The position numbers were made by a program, and so were the translations under genes. A stretch of 64,000 bases of DNA from the NCBI GenBank assembly GCA_024138025.1, contig JAMXBD010001206.1:186001-250000 (forward strand). The letters are read 5' to 3'. This DNA is from Combretum micranthum (Eukaryota > Streptophyta > Magnoliopsida > Myrtales > Combretaceae). The number at the start of each line of letters is the position of its first letter. The stretch's first letter is position 1. Shown piece by piece: positions 48,479-61,088 of the stretch. A model generated the notes under the pieces. It worked only from the letters and a program-made list of their open reading frames with translations. It made no database searches and was not told the DNA's origin.

Positions 48479-49311
48479 TAGGGCTAAGCTGGTAATCTTG
48501 TCATATAGGATATCCATCCGGACCCTGCTTGATTGGGTAAGTTCTAGGTAGGTATTAAGGGTCAGTGGGTAGGTTATGGGTATAGAATTTTCAAAATCTA
48601 CTCCCACATGATAGGGTACGAGTATTGGCTTTCCATAATCTGTATTCATCCTGAAACTTGTACTTTATTGAATATATGGTATAAGTTCCTAGGTATCCTA
48701 TACCTACCTTACAACAATTATATAAAATAATATTAATTTATTAACAATAAAATATTACTATTTATTTCTAATAATTTCTTAGCGTCAATATTATTTAAGG
48801 TAGTGACACTTTTTTGTTGTTTTTACTATTTAGTTTTTAGTGATGCTACAATCCTTTAATTATCCTCAACTTGAAAAATGTTTTTATGGATACAATGTTG
48901 ATATTTTCCTCATACCACTACTTGTATATTTTTTAATTTTATTTTATTGTTCCATATCCACAAAATTTCAAGTTCTCCAATTTTTTCTAATACTGTTGTA
49001 CATCGAAATGGTTTATTATTAATATAAATAAGGGCAGGGATAGTATGAGATTATGAGCAGGAAAAAAGTACATCAAAATTCTTCAATTTAAATGCAAAAA
49101 CAATCAGTGATAGTATCAATATTAAATAATATTCAAGTTTCTTTCCACACTTCAAAAGTAATTTTACTCTTATACATGTTTCATTGGGTACAAGGTGGGT
49201 ACAAAGTGGTACAGAGAAGGTTCCGGTTTCAAAATTTTGTACCATATACCTTACAAATTAGGATACATGTAGCACTTTATACCCTAGCCACATTATACTC
49301 GCTCACTCCTA
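48479..49311. mobile_element. hAT-like non-autonomous element, candidate (833 bp)
   Basis: The left end TAGGGCTAAGC and the complement of the right end GCTCACTCCTA agree at 8 of 11 positions. Flanking octamers ATATATAG (48471-48478) and ATATATAA (49312-49319) match at 7 of 8, though both are simple sequence. Subterminal zones carry GGGTA/TACCC words (48,535-48,625 and 49,187-49,215). No transposase frame. Confidence 0.5.
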
Positions 49312-49319
49312 ATATATAA

Positions 49320-50029
49320 TGACTGTTAACTTTTCCATTAAAAGAGTGGAGAGACACTAAATTAAAAAAAAAAAAAAGTGCTAAATCATTAAAAATAAAA
49401 ATTTAAATATCAAATTATTAAAAAGTGAAAGTATTGACTTGTCGTATGTCTTTATCTTTTTGACTTTTAAGAAAGTCAAAAAGTACCTATTTTTTGAATT
49501 AAAAAATACTTTAATTTTGATCAATTAAATTTTTTTAGCTATTCGTAGATATACCTATTAATTATTTCAACTCTGCCAGTCAACAAACTATGTCCCTAAA
49601 CTCAACGAATAAAAAAATTCGGATATGTTGGACAATATCTATGCGGTGATGTTAATTCATATCTTCTATATGGCATGCCCAATTTTCGATATCATTAATT
49701 TTGTACTATAATTTTGCCCTTTTTTTAATAATTTTGCGGATTATCTTTGTTATTTTGCAAGCCATAAGAACATAAAATATTTAAGATAATATAAAGACTA
49801 AGCTAATTATTACCAATATTAATTATTTGCTCCTTATTTTTGAAACTATAATTTTCTTATAAATAGTATAACTTTTGAATAAGATATTTAATATAGTATT
49901 AATAATGTGTTAAATCGAGATCTACACACACACACACACATGTTAATGTTCATTGCACCGTCATAATCAATAGAGAATACAGAATTTTCTCTTGTTTTAT
50001 TTCTTTCTGGGATTAAAATCTTGTTAAGT
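49320..50029. other. AT-rich spacer
   Basis: No gene seen. A (CA)n tract lies at about 49,923-49,940. Confidence 0.4.
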
Positions 50030-51535
50030 TGGCCTTCATTGTAATTTTTTCTCATCCTCACCATTTTGGCCTTTTATTTTTTCTCTTTCATCTCGCAACT
50101 CATGATGCTATTATTTATATCAATTCCAACACATTCTATGAATCCAAATTGAAAAATATTCGGACTTCCTACATGCTTAACGGGGAAAAAGTATCTCAAA
50201 TGTTCTCAATTTGTTTGTACATATTTTAAAGGCAAATGACCCAACTTTTAAAGCATGGGATGAAAAGGACTTGATGATATGTCATGGCTATGGATCTTAT
50301 GACAAGCGATACATGCATGATTTTATGTACAGCTAAAGAGATATGAATTCTCATGAATTTGTTTGTTGTACATATTGAAAGACTTGTGATGCTGCTCATG
50401 TATATCAAATCAAAGTTAAGATAACAGTTGCTAAGCGAGGAGACAAATCTATTATGAAATATGTAAACTAGTTGCAAAACCCATAGTAGGAACTCGATCA
50501 TTATTGAATATTAGAGACGCAACACACTTAAGATGTCACCATCTTGAAGAACTTTCTGAAATAGACCATGTCTAATTTTTTTTGTTGAACTAATCCAAAG
50601 TTTGATCAAGTATGGGTTTAATTACTTAGTAGAGAGCAAATACCATTTCTAAAAGAGACATTTTCTTTGGTTTGAGCAAAAGAAATCTAAAGGAATGTTA
50701 TACATGAATCTCAAACCATGATGGATTGAGAAGATAAAAAACTTGCTTAGATCTCTTGAGAAGTCTCCTAGAACTTGTTCTTTATCCCTCTCAAGTAAAC
50801 TTGCATTCTCTTTTTGCATGAATGCCTTCAAAGTTCTTTTATACCAATCCTTAGATAATTGATTCAATGCCACCAGTCACATGGTCATCACATCTTAACT
50901 CTTCCACACCTTTACACCATGTCTAACTAATAAGGAAATTGTAGTGGCTAATTGTTCTTTAGTTACCATTGCAAGACTTGGAGATATACATATCACACTT
51001 ACCATTATTCTTAAAAATGTCCTTCATGTACTAAAACTATCATCCAATCTTATTTCCACTGAAAAACTAACTCATGATCTTAAATGTTATGCTATTTTTT
51101 GCCTTTATGATCGTATTTTTTAGGTGAGGGACTTGATAAAGAGGAAAGAACTTGCTAAGGGAAGAGATTGCTTATACCATCTTAAGTCAACTCTCAAAAC
51201 CAAAAGCCATTTGTCTTTGTCATTTCTCAGTTCAAATAAAGATGCAGTTTGGCTACATTATTTACATCTAGGGCATCTATCTTTTACACATAAGGCATCC
51301 ATCTTTTAAAGTCTTGAAAGTATATTTCCTTACTTGTTAGAAATATTAGATATGTTTAAATTGCATTGTGATATATTTTTAAATTTGCAAAATATACTTG
51401 TGTGTCTAAAACTTTAAAGAATTAAAGAAATTCCCACTCATCCTTTTTCATTTTATATGTAGCAACATATATCGTCTTACAACTATACGTAATGTTTGCA
51501 GTTCTTGTTGGTTTGTATCCTTCACTGATAATTAC

Positions 51536-53197
51536 TGATATATACGGATTGTAAGCAATCAAAATCAATAACAAATTAAAAACTCAAACCCAAATCTTTG
51601 CTATGGTCGTATAAAAGGCAAGTGCACCTATTGATGCCAATAGTATAGATTTAGAGCACGAGTATTGTTTCCACATGGACTAATGAGCACTAATACTTAT
51701 ATTCTTTTATTGTTCAACCACAAAAGAAAATGAGTTAGCCAAACATAGTATTACTACTATAACTAGAGTAATGTAAGTCAAGTAAAAGATAATCCAAATT
51801 GTAAAAACCATTTAGATCTTGAATCCCCACTAGGGGATATGTGATTACGCTAAAGATAATTCTAATATTATTGTTGATACTCTTGAATAGTAGAGATTCC
51901 TAAGGTAATTCAATATCTCTTTCAAGACTAATGAAATCTTATTGTCGGTTGATTAATTAGAATTTCTTCCTAATTAAAACTCCTAAGATAGTATTACATA
52001 GGTAGAATCCCCCTATTAGGTATGACCCTAATCCCAAAGATTTATGCCACCCTATTTCTAGGATTACATGCAACTCCTTCCAATTGTGTAGATCTAGTCA
52101 CACAAGCATTCTTTCAATTAATTTGCATGAACATCAAATTAAGAATTAATATTCCAAACTATTAACTCAAGATAACAAAAAAGCATAACACGATTGAATT
52201 TAAGAAATCAAGCAATATATTAAAATCAATGAAGAACAAATCACATATTCAACCTAGGGTTCATCAAAATCTAAACAAAGAAATTACTCCTCTATGGTAT
52301 TCATAATCCAAAAAGATAGACAATCAAGCACAACCATAATTACAATTCAGAATTAAAGCATAAATTGACTTGCTAAGACAATAACTTAGATAATATCCTA
52401 GTAAATTTGTACAACTATTAGGGACTGTCTTTTTGCCTTAGAATCTTCGCCTTTTATAGACATTCTTCAAGCTTCAAAAGAGGAAAGTTGAGATCTTGAA
52501 GAATACAAAAGTCACATGTTCTTATGGAGCAAGCTAGGGTTTTGATTAGGAAAGTAACTATCTGAAGAATGAAAAGTTGTTGGAGCTCTTAATTGTAATA
52601 ATGGAGCCTCTAAAACTTTCTAATTTTATGCCTAGATATCTTTTTCTTCAAACTTAAGGAGTTAACTTTCCAATTTTAAGTCATTTCCTAAAATATCCTT
52701 ACTATTGAAACACCATGACTGAGACAAGTTATGTGTCGGGTTGTGTCCTTGAGATTTCCACAAAATTAGAAGTGACATGATAGAGACAAGTCGTGTCTCT
52801 AAGATATGTAACTCTCTATGGCCAATTCTTCAAAACGGCATGACTTAGACAAGTCATGTCTTAATCGTGTGTTTTGTTTTGACCAATTCCTAGAACGACA
52901 CAACTTATGACAAGTTATGTCTCTGTCTTGTCATGCCAAAATTCAAATTTCCTTCTCTTTGCGCGCTTCTCTTGACATGACTTGGGGACATGACCATATC
53001 CTTTTTATGTTGACCATAAATTGATTCTAAACTTCATATTTTTGGCCTAAAATGCTTCTTTTTCATAAAATCTCTTCTTTGAAGGCCTAAAAACATAAAG
53101 TAATGATTTGAAGTGCTAAATTTATAACAATTATCAATAAAATGATAGATAAAATGTATTTTAGCTCTTATAAATTAGGAATAAATTGGATTTATCA
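51536..53197. mobile_element. Solo LTR nested in the copia integrase (1,662 bp)
   Basis: Begins TGATATATACGG and ends GGATTTATCA (TG...CA). It is flanked by ATTAC (51531-51535) and ATTAT (53198-53202), a 5-bp duplication with one change. Removing it rejoins the integrase reading across T-D-N-Y and V-T-W-L-F, which fixes the borders independently. It contains an array of inverted repeats (52,714-52,995) and no coding frames. Minus orientation is likelier because the complement of the right end (TGATAAATCC) looks like an LTR start. Likely Ty3/gypsy, family unknown. Confidence 0.78.
52714..52995. repeat. Array of five imperfect inverted repeats
   Basis: Copies begin near 52714, 52774, 52837, 52897 and 52973, spaced about 58-76 bases apart. 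The best copy, CATGACTT-AGAC-AAGTCATG (52839-52858), has perfect 8-base arms. The spacers also share words (GGCCAATTC / GACCAATTC). Confidence 0.8.
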
Positions 53198-53930
53198 ATT
53201 ATGCTTGAGTTACATGGCTCTTTTTTCTTAAAAAAAAAAACACATGTTGATATTGCCTTACTTAATTTTCACTCACTGAATCAAAACCAATTTGGAATTC
53301 ACATAAAAAGGTCCAACAATGTCAATTACTACTTCAACCAAATTTTGTCACCATACTTTCAATCATAAAGCATAACTCCTAAGCCATAATGTGTAAGTGT
53401 TCATCAACAAAGAAGGGATAACTGAAAGAGAAAAAAAAAAAAAGACATTCACTCAACAAAACCCACGTTTTGCTATTTCAACCAAAATTTTATTGGGCAA
53501 AGGCTATTCTTATTGTCACATACATGATAAGTAAACTTCCTTCATTAGTGTTAGAAGGCAGAAGACCTATGGAGACTCTTAACTTTTTTTTATCCTTAGT
53601 TCAAATCTTAAATGGCCTCATACCTAGTGTATTCGGATTTGTTCATGTGCATAGTCAATAAAGAGAAAAATTAGATCCCCAGGTCATCACATGTGTCTTC
53701 ATTGGTTACTCATAAACTTATAAAGAATATAAATGATGTGATCCTCTATCCAAAAAATTTTATATCTCTTTATTGAATGTCACCTTTGCTAAAATTACAA
53801 TGTTTTTCTCCAAGACTTCTCTTCAGGAAGATATTTTAAGGATGAAAGATAATACATGTGAGTCTTTCATACCACTTCAAAACTTTATTTTTCTCATCTT
53901 GCAAATTGTTTAAGAAAGTGTATGCAACAA

Positions 53931-55849
53931 AATTTAGCAAGTGTACCTTTATAAATCAAGAAACCTTCTAGAACTTTGCCATGCAAGCTAGAGACCACTT
54001 GTAAAGTGATTTATGTGTCTAAATATCCAAGCAGCCTTGACATTTAACTATAAAATCAATAGAAGACTATCAAGCTACTTCTAATTGAAACAACTTGGTA
54101 TAGTGCTTACAAAATTCTGTTCTTAAAGCTAGGATGAAGTAATCTTTTACTTTTTTTTTTTTTTAAGATGCAAGAAACCAACCATCAATTGATTGTAATG
54201 GATCGACAATAATGATAGAAACCCTATTTGAACAGCACAAACCCCATGAGTCTTGAATAATTTGTGGTTTGTTCACTTTATTGTGTGGAATAAAGGGGAA
54301 TTGAATTCTATTTTAACATAAATGTAATAGGCCTGTAATAGCTATTATAATATTCATTTGGTATAAAAAATAAAAGAAGTAATTATTGAAATAAAAGGTA
54401 AAAATCTATAATACTCATTGTCTTTATTAAATAGAGAGAACAATTGTATTTATGATATTTCTATACAGAAGTATTTATGACCAAGTTGAAAAATAAATCA
54501 TTAAATATCAATTTAAGGATATGGAGACATAAATTGTTATTATCATTTTACTAATAGCAATTCATTATGAATCCTCGTTCCTCTCAAGAAACTAATAGTT
54601 TTAGGTAGAACGATAAGATAATGAATAACTATTTATATTAAGTGAATTGATTGTTAGGGTTTAAGAGAAATAGGTATGCATATTTGTTTATGAAAAATAT
54701 GGATAAGGGACCATTCGTTTTGCTTGTTAGACCGGCAAGGAAAAAATTTTTTTTGACTTCGTCCACTTGTTGGACATGTTTACTTAGAGGACATGTTTAC
54801 TACAATTATAAAAGGGATTTCTAAGATTTTCACTCAATTTTGGGGGAGAAAAAAGAAAGCCTGAGTCAAAATTCTATGTTTTCAGTCGTAAATTTTAGGT
54901 TTCCAAGACGCCATGTTCAAAGACAATCATGAAAAATATGTTCTAAAGTTTTAATACATTTACAAATTTATCATCAAATATTATTTTTTAATAAATACCT
55001 ACGCGTGTTTTATTATTTGTCGGCGTTAACCTTATTCAAGGAATGCTTAGTAATAAATTAATAATATTGTTTTATAAATTTAAGTATTATGAAGAAATTA
55101 AAAACTGATGAGTCTCCGTCAATACCAAGACTTACTAATAAAACATTGATAAACAAAATATAGCTTATGAGTTTGTAAATGTTTTGAAATATATATCATG
55201 TTTTTATATTTTTTTTTTTCTATGCTTTGCAAATTGCTTTTTCATGTGACTGAAGAAGTCTTACAAGGTAGCAAGCCAAGGGATAACAACTTATTAAGAA
55301 AAATATTATTGAAATTAAATTGATTATAAAAGAAATTAATATGAAAGAATTTAAAGGGTTTAATTACAATTAAAAAAAAATTTAAATTATTTATTAATAT
55401 GATAGAACTAGTCCTACAACGATATTTTCGACTTTAACGAGTGGCAGTTATTTTATATTTACATTACATGTTATAATTTTCCCCCTAAAAAGTAGAAAAT
55501 ATCGACAGGAATCATAGGTTTGTCATATGTTTAGTAGAGAGCGCACCAAGAGAAGATAACTACCTCACTTGCCAAGAGTCAAGCCATAGGTCAACGGTCG
55601 TCGATTTTGCACCGTTTGTTGACACGCCATCATAATTTAAGGACCAGAGTTATGAAGGTGTTGGTTGACTTACAAGTCCAGCATCCATTAAAACGAGCAT
55701 TGACATTCAAGAACGTGGCAAACCTGCCACATTTTGTGACGGGTCAAATAATTTTAGGATTAAATCATTTTGTTTGCAAAAATAGATAATATTTCGTTTA
55801 ATCTTTGACGGAAATAATATAAAAAATGGTATTTTAATTTTTGTAAAAA
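53931..55849. other. AT-rich spacer
   Basis: No gene I can support. Near 55,590-55,790 the sequence is more mixed in composition, with a 60-codon open frame that I do not recognise and would not call a gene. Confidence 0.4.
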
Positions 55850-56160
55850 GTTTAATTAGGTATCATAAATTTGGTTTTAAATAATTTAGTAAGTGGATAA
55901 AGCTTTCGTGAATTTTTTTCATATTTGAAGTTTGATTTTAACAATTTTAGTATATAAACAATTTTTTTTTTTGGCTAACAGTATATGAACAAAGTTTTCA
56001 CGAACTTTTTTTATACCTAATTAAACCGTTTCATACATAATAATAGACGATGAAAACTTTGTTTAGGTATCAAAATGATCAAATCCAAACTTCAGGTATA
56101 AAAAAAGGTCCACAAAGACATTATTTAGGTATCAAATTATTCAAAACAAAACTTAACATA
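55850..56160. repeat. Fold-back repeat
   Basis: GTTTAATTAGGTAT (55850-55863) is perfectly complementary to 56013-56026. In addition a longer diverged arm at about 55,868-55,965 is complementary to about 56,050-56,155 (shared TTTGAAGTTTG / CAAACTTCAGG and AATAATTT / AAATTATT blocks). Together they make two overlapping stems. Probably an old fold-back transposon or MITE pair. Confidence 0.55.
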
Positions 56161-58596
56161 CATGATTAAATATTTTTGAGAGTTGGGACACCATTTTTGT
56201 GAATTAACCCAATCTTGATCACTTTTAACTAGAATTGACGGAAAATCATGACAAAAGGAAAAATATGTCATCCAATTGCTGATGCTCTCGATTTTAGATA
56301 ATTTGACGTCTCAATTTCTTTTCTTATATTATGTGATTTAGTACTTATATATTTAGTTTAGGTTGGATTTAAACTTTGTTTTTTTTTCATTTAGTATGTA
56401 TAGTTTTGGTTCCATTTGACATCTTCGTTAATGCACTTTTTAACAAATGTTAAGTCTTTTTCAGGGGAAAAAAGATGATCAAGTTTCTATAATACTTTCA
56501 ATCTTGGAGAATTTACTATCTTAATTCGAAATTTTAGAGATTTGGTGCTCGTAAATATATAGTGTCTGTTACTCCATAATTTCACAGGCATTAATTGTTT
56601 TTAAGTGGAGTTCACCTGGTTTGATTTTTCACACAGGTATTTTGGTGGAAGCTGATATTGCTGTTGGAATTAGAGAAATGCTTTTCTAGCAAGTGATAAC
56701 ATTTCCTCTCACATACTCGATCGGAAATTCTTAGGCCATGTCATATACGGATTCGTATGGTCAATTTGTACAAGTTGAAGAATTCTAGGTAGTATATTTT
56801 GTTTCAGATTTAGTATATTTTTATTCCACATGAGAAAAATGATCAAATCTATATATTTGTTTTAGATCATTATATTGTTTCGGATGAAAAATATCCCAAG
56901 TCAATGCATTTCATCCTAATTCGACTTGACCTAATAGCACCCGCAAACAAACAACCCCACCCCAACTACATTTATCTATCAGCACTAAACCTTTCACCTA
57001 TTTTCTAAGTTTGACCATATAATCCCTTTCTTTGCTTTTTTTTTTTTAATAAATTACTGCATTCGATGCAATAACCACCTCCCATTGGCATAAATAGCAC
57101 GCAAAACAAAAGTTAAACCCACACTCTCTTTCTTTTACATCCTTCTTGCCTCATTGTACAAAGCGATTGTCCAAGTGAAACGCATTGGTTGAAATTTACA
57201 GTGCATTTTCTTATGTCTACTCTTTTATGGTGAACAGATGAAAATTCGTGTGAAGGAATAGTACAAAAGTTATACTGAATTTTTTGTAATATAATAGAAG
57301 TATAAAACTATATGTGCTAACATTCTTGTCGTGTTGGTGGATCTGCAAAGTTGGAAATCACTCAACCGAGGAAGAAATCTTGTCCTTCTTAAATAGTTTA
57401 CATATTTTTTAACCCCTCTAACTTCTCATTCAAATCATCCCCATTAAAAGTCTCTTTTCCATTTAAACTATGCCAGTTTGGATTATTGGATTTTTATGTG
57501 TTTCGTATCTGTATTTTTAACTTATCTATATCATATAAGTATCATATTTGTTTGATCTTTTATAAATAAAATTATTAGTTTTTTATCAATATCTATGTTT
57601 TGGTAAATATATGTATGAAACAATAAAAATACGATGTTAAAATGATTAAAATATAATAAAACAATAGACCCTAAAATGTTCACCTCTGATTTAACAACTC
57701 TACAAGTGTTGAAGGAGTGAATTCTGGGGACAACGGTAAACGTGAGGACTGGACCTCCTTTCATTATTACCTTTTTTTTAATCAAATATTTCATCATCAA
57801 AAGTTCGAATTCTTCCCCCTGAGCAATTTCCTACCCCAAGATCCATCCTCCATGATCAGAATGTTTCACATATACTTCTATATTACCATTAAAAAAAAAA
57901 AAATTCAGTATCTTTAAGGACCAACTACTCTCATTGTTAGTAACTCGCAAGCTATTAGAATGCAAAATCTAACTTCTCAAAATCATTGCATCTGAATTCT
58001 GAAATCTACTTTGCTTTAGAAAAAATGGTTACAAAGCTCTCTTATGTCCAATCCATAAAATGTTGTCTGCCACATGCATATGCAACATATGTAGGTGTTT
58101 TACAAATCTAATTCGATGTTTACATGTGATGTATGAGGAACACGCCTCACAGTATTCCACCAAAGTAAAATAATAATAATGGCACCACATAGGTTGATGC
58201 TTACAAAAAGAAGCAACTAAACACGTCGTAAAAGGTACGGCTAAAGAGCATTTTTTTTTTTTGGGTCCAGATAATTTGGATGTATTTTGTATCCTTAGTA
58301 TGAAATTTTTGTTTAATGGAGAGAACCATATATGCAAAACAAATAAAAGATAGTTTGACTTTTGACTTGTATGATGTATCGAGACAGAAGCCTGGTGGTT
58401 GGGTACAAAGGAGGGAGTTACGAGAAATGAAAGGGATTTGTTGCCGGGTTTAATGCAGTGAATAATTGAGAGATAGGCTTGTCTTTTTTTTTTTTTTTTT
58501 CCTTTTTCGTTTTTGGCCGTAAGGGATAGACTTTAGTTTCTTTATTTTGTCATGTAAATAAGAGAGAAAGTTAACGTCATCTTCGTAAAACACACA
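56161..58596. other. AT-rich spacer
   Basis: No gene seen. A loose relative of the dispersed repeat lies at about 57,480-57,675, ending ATAGACCCTAAA, and poly-T is present near 57,037 and 58,251. ATAAATAG at about 57,090 with a CT-rich stretch after it resembles a promoter, but only a seven-codon frame follows. Confidence 0.35.
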
Positions 58597-58601
58597 TGTA
58601 A

Positions 58602-61083
58602 TGTCTTGCCTTATGGTTCTGCCAATGAATTAAAAAAAAAACCTTATCTAAGTTTTGTAAATAATATTATTAAATAAAATTCATATAACCAAATTATTGA
58701 AAAAATCTTTCATTGATACATTGGAAATCTCACAATAAATATTAAACACTTAGTTAGATAACGAAACAATATCCAATGCATTACGTCTAACTTGTCTAGT
58801 CTCTCACTAATATTCAACTTATAACCATGTATCCAAAGCATCCATATCAAATCATCTTCATAACCCAAAAAATAAAGAATAAGTGAAGCCTAGTACAATA
58901 GTAATATAAGCATATACGATATGATCATGCACTTATTTTTATACAAATGCAACAACCAACAATTTAGATCTTTGATTTAGGTGTAACAAAACAACAGTAA
59001 AGCACTCACATTCTGGTAATATATGGGAATCTAGAAGTCCTGAGTAGTAGCAACTACTCAAGGAGTTGATATAGACAACTCGACAATCTATATTTCTTAG
59101 AAGAAATTCTAAAAAATAGGCTCATCTAAGGGTCACAGCTATTACTCATCTCTACCTATCACAATCCATAATATAATGTAGCTTAGTCAGTCCCATAAAC
59201 ATGAGCCTCACTATATTACTTCTCTTCGATTTAGATAGATATTACCTTGATACCGTTTGCCTGTCAATTGCTGCTGAGCCACTACCGGTGGCCTAAGCGC
59301 TTAACTATCATACTGACACCACTACACAAGGTTGTCGCTCTCCAAATCGAATTAAATGTCACAAACACATTCAAGCAATTAATTAAATCGTCTTTAAATA
59401 TTAATTCATTTTAGGATATCTATCCTAGCAAGTTATATATATATATATATATATAATAATAATTAAAATAACTCATTTTAGGTGTAATTAGTCCATTCAT
59501 ATCCTTAGTAATCTAACTTTACCTAAAAGTATGTCAAGGAACCTAAACTAGCTCCCTAATATGTTTATACCACCTTATAACGTGTCATTTATACTTATTT
59601 TATTTAATTAAATTCCTAAAATCAAATTATTTAATTATTTAACTTAAAATTCATATTTTAATATTAAAACATATTATTTACATTTATTTCATATTCATTT
59701 GAATAGAACTAAATTCCATTATTTTCCAACAATTCATTTTCTATTGAAAACTAGCATACACCCTAACTTATTTGGATCGATTCACCAACTTCTAGGCTAG
59801 CTCTTAAGTTAATTTTTAAAGTAAATTGCCTAACTCATTGTTTTACATGTTTATAAGTTGATTTGACCTAAACTAATTAGTTAATTAGTGTTTTAATTTC
59901 GATTACATCTTGTGGTTGAAAATAGGAGATACCATCGACGGGTCAGTCAGGCTAAATTGAGGCAAAACCCGACCGATAGTTTGCCGGTTCACTTTACCAT
60001 ATTAAAATAGACATGTGCGCCTAACTTCTTGATAAAGCCTCGCCGGAAAATGAGTTGAATAACCGCAGGTTCGGGCAAATACATAACCGCCACCTGTTAT
60101 CGTCCAAACTTATTTTCCTCTGTTTCGTCCGTTTTCGAATTTTCTTTATTTAAATCCACGTCCAACCCTCGTTAATCAATGAGTACATGTTTATTTGATG
60201 TCAATCACTTAGTTTATCATTTAGATTTAGATTGTACTAATTTAGATGGTTAACCACTGATCAAATTATCACCATTCATTGAAGTTTCATCAATTTTAGC
60301 ATGTGTTCATAATAATAATCAATGATCATTCATCATTTATTCATCAATTCATGAATCCACAAATGAAATATATCATCACAATATTCAATTCTAAATCATT
60401 TATCATTAGATCACATAATCATAACAAAATAAAGACTAGAAAACTTACCTAAAAGGATGAACACAACAAGCACATGCAACTACTACTACAATATGACAAG
60501 CTTGTTGGAGAAGCTTCTTATTTTCTTAAACCCTCCTATATCCTTAATTGTTCCTATAAATTAATTATTTTATTAAATTATAGATTTAAGGATTAGAGTA
60601 CTCAGGATGTGATTATTATTTTCTTCCTTAAAACTTGTTGAACTAGTTTAAACTAATACCAAATTGAGAGAGAGAAGGTTTGTCTTTTTATGAAAGTTTT
60701 AGAGAGGATAGGCTTCTCTAAAAAGTTTTGAGAGGTAAGAATGAATGGAAAGAGGAAATTTAGATTTACAAATATGAGGGGGTAAAGCTCCTAGGCGTAT
60801 ATTATATGTTTAGCATAGAAAGGACTAATATGTCCTTGTAAGTTATATTACCATAGGCATTTGTGACTTGAATTGACTTTCTTGCCCTTCATTAAGTATC
60901 ATTTAGCTACGTTTATTTAATTTTTTATTTAATTATTCCTGTTAATTAATTAATTCTTATAGTTTTGTTATTTGATTCTTTTTAAATAAATTCTCATTAT
61001 TTCTAATTGAATTTTATTATTCCAAATTAAACTACTACTACTATTATTATTATTATTATTAATTAGATTTTTGGGATATTTCA
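58602..61083 (-). mobile_element. Solo LTR, Ty3/gypsy-like, minus orientation (2,482 bp)
   Basis: On the minus strand it begins TGAAATATCCCAAAAATC (at 61083) and ends GGCAAGACA (at 58602), with TG...CA borders. A perfect 5-bp duplication TGTAA flanks it (58597-58601 and 61084-61088). It has the same layout as the plus-oriented LTR at 27,181: an (AAT)n tract near the start, a CT-rich leader-like zone ending in AGTAGTAG and a TTTTAGGTAAG donor-like site (near 60,445-60,456), and a GC-richer block about 1 kb in (59,935-60,115). No internal coding region is adjacent. Tekay/Del-like identity is inferred from layout only. Confidence 0.72.
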
Positions 61084-61088
61084 TGTAA

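Larger units (their letters stand above)
50030..53930 (+). pseudogene. Decayed Ty1/copia gag-protease-integrase, interrupted by a solo LTR
   Basis: Broken frames follow the copia order. Gag gives L-N-G-E-K then K-A-W-D-E-K-D-L-M and T-A-K-E-I-W-like text (50,150-50,345). Next is a damaged protease site (near 50,854) and a V-L-H-V-L-K-L-S-S-N-L segment (about 51,025). The GAG-pre-integrase region has G-R-D-C-L-Y-H-L and L-H-L-G-H (51,165-51,285). The integrase N-terminus runs to 51,535. After the insertion the integrase resumes at 53,198 (V-T-W-L-F then L-K-K-K-T-H-V-D) and continues to about 53,930 with C-V-F-I-G-Y near 53,694. No LTRs of its own and no reverse transcriptase were found. Confidence 0.75.

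Noticed and set aside
50649..50873. Minus-strand 74-codon frame
   Set aside because: Antisense to the copia relic between gag and protease; no independent support.
52714..52995. CRISPR-like array of short palindromes
   Set aside because: Repeats are degenerate, spacers share sequence, the genome is a plant, and the array sits inside an LTR.
57717..57917. 66-codon frame near a loose repeat copy
   Set aside because: Ends in poly-K from poly-A and has no domain; chance frame.
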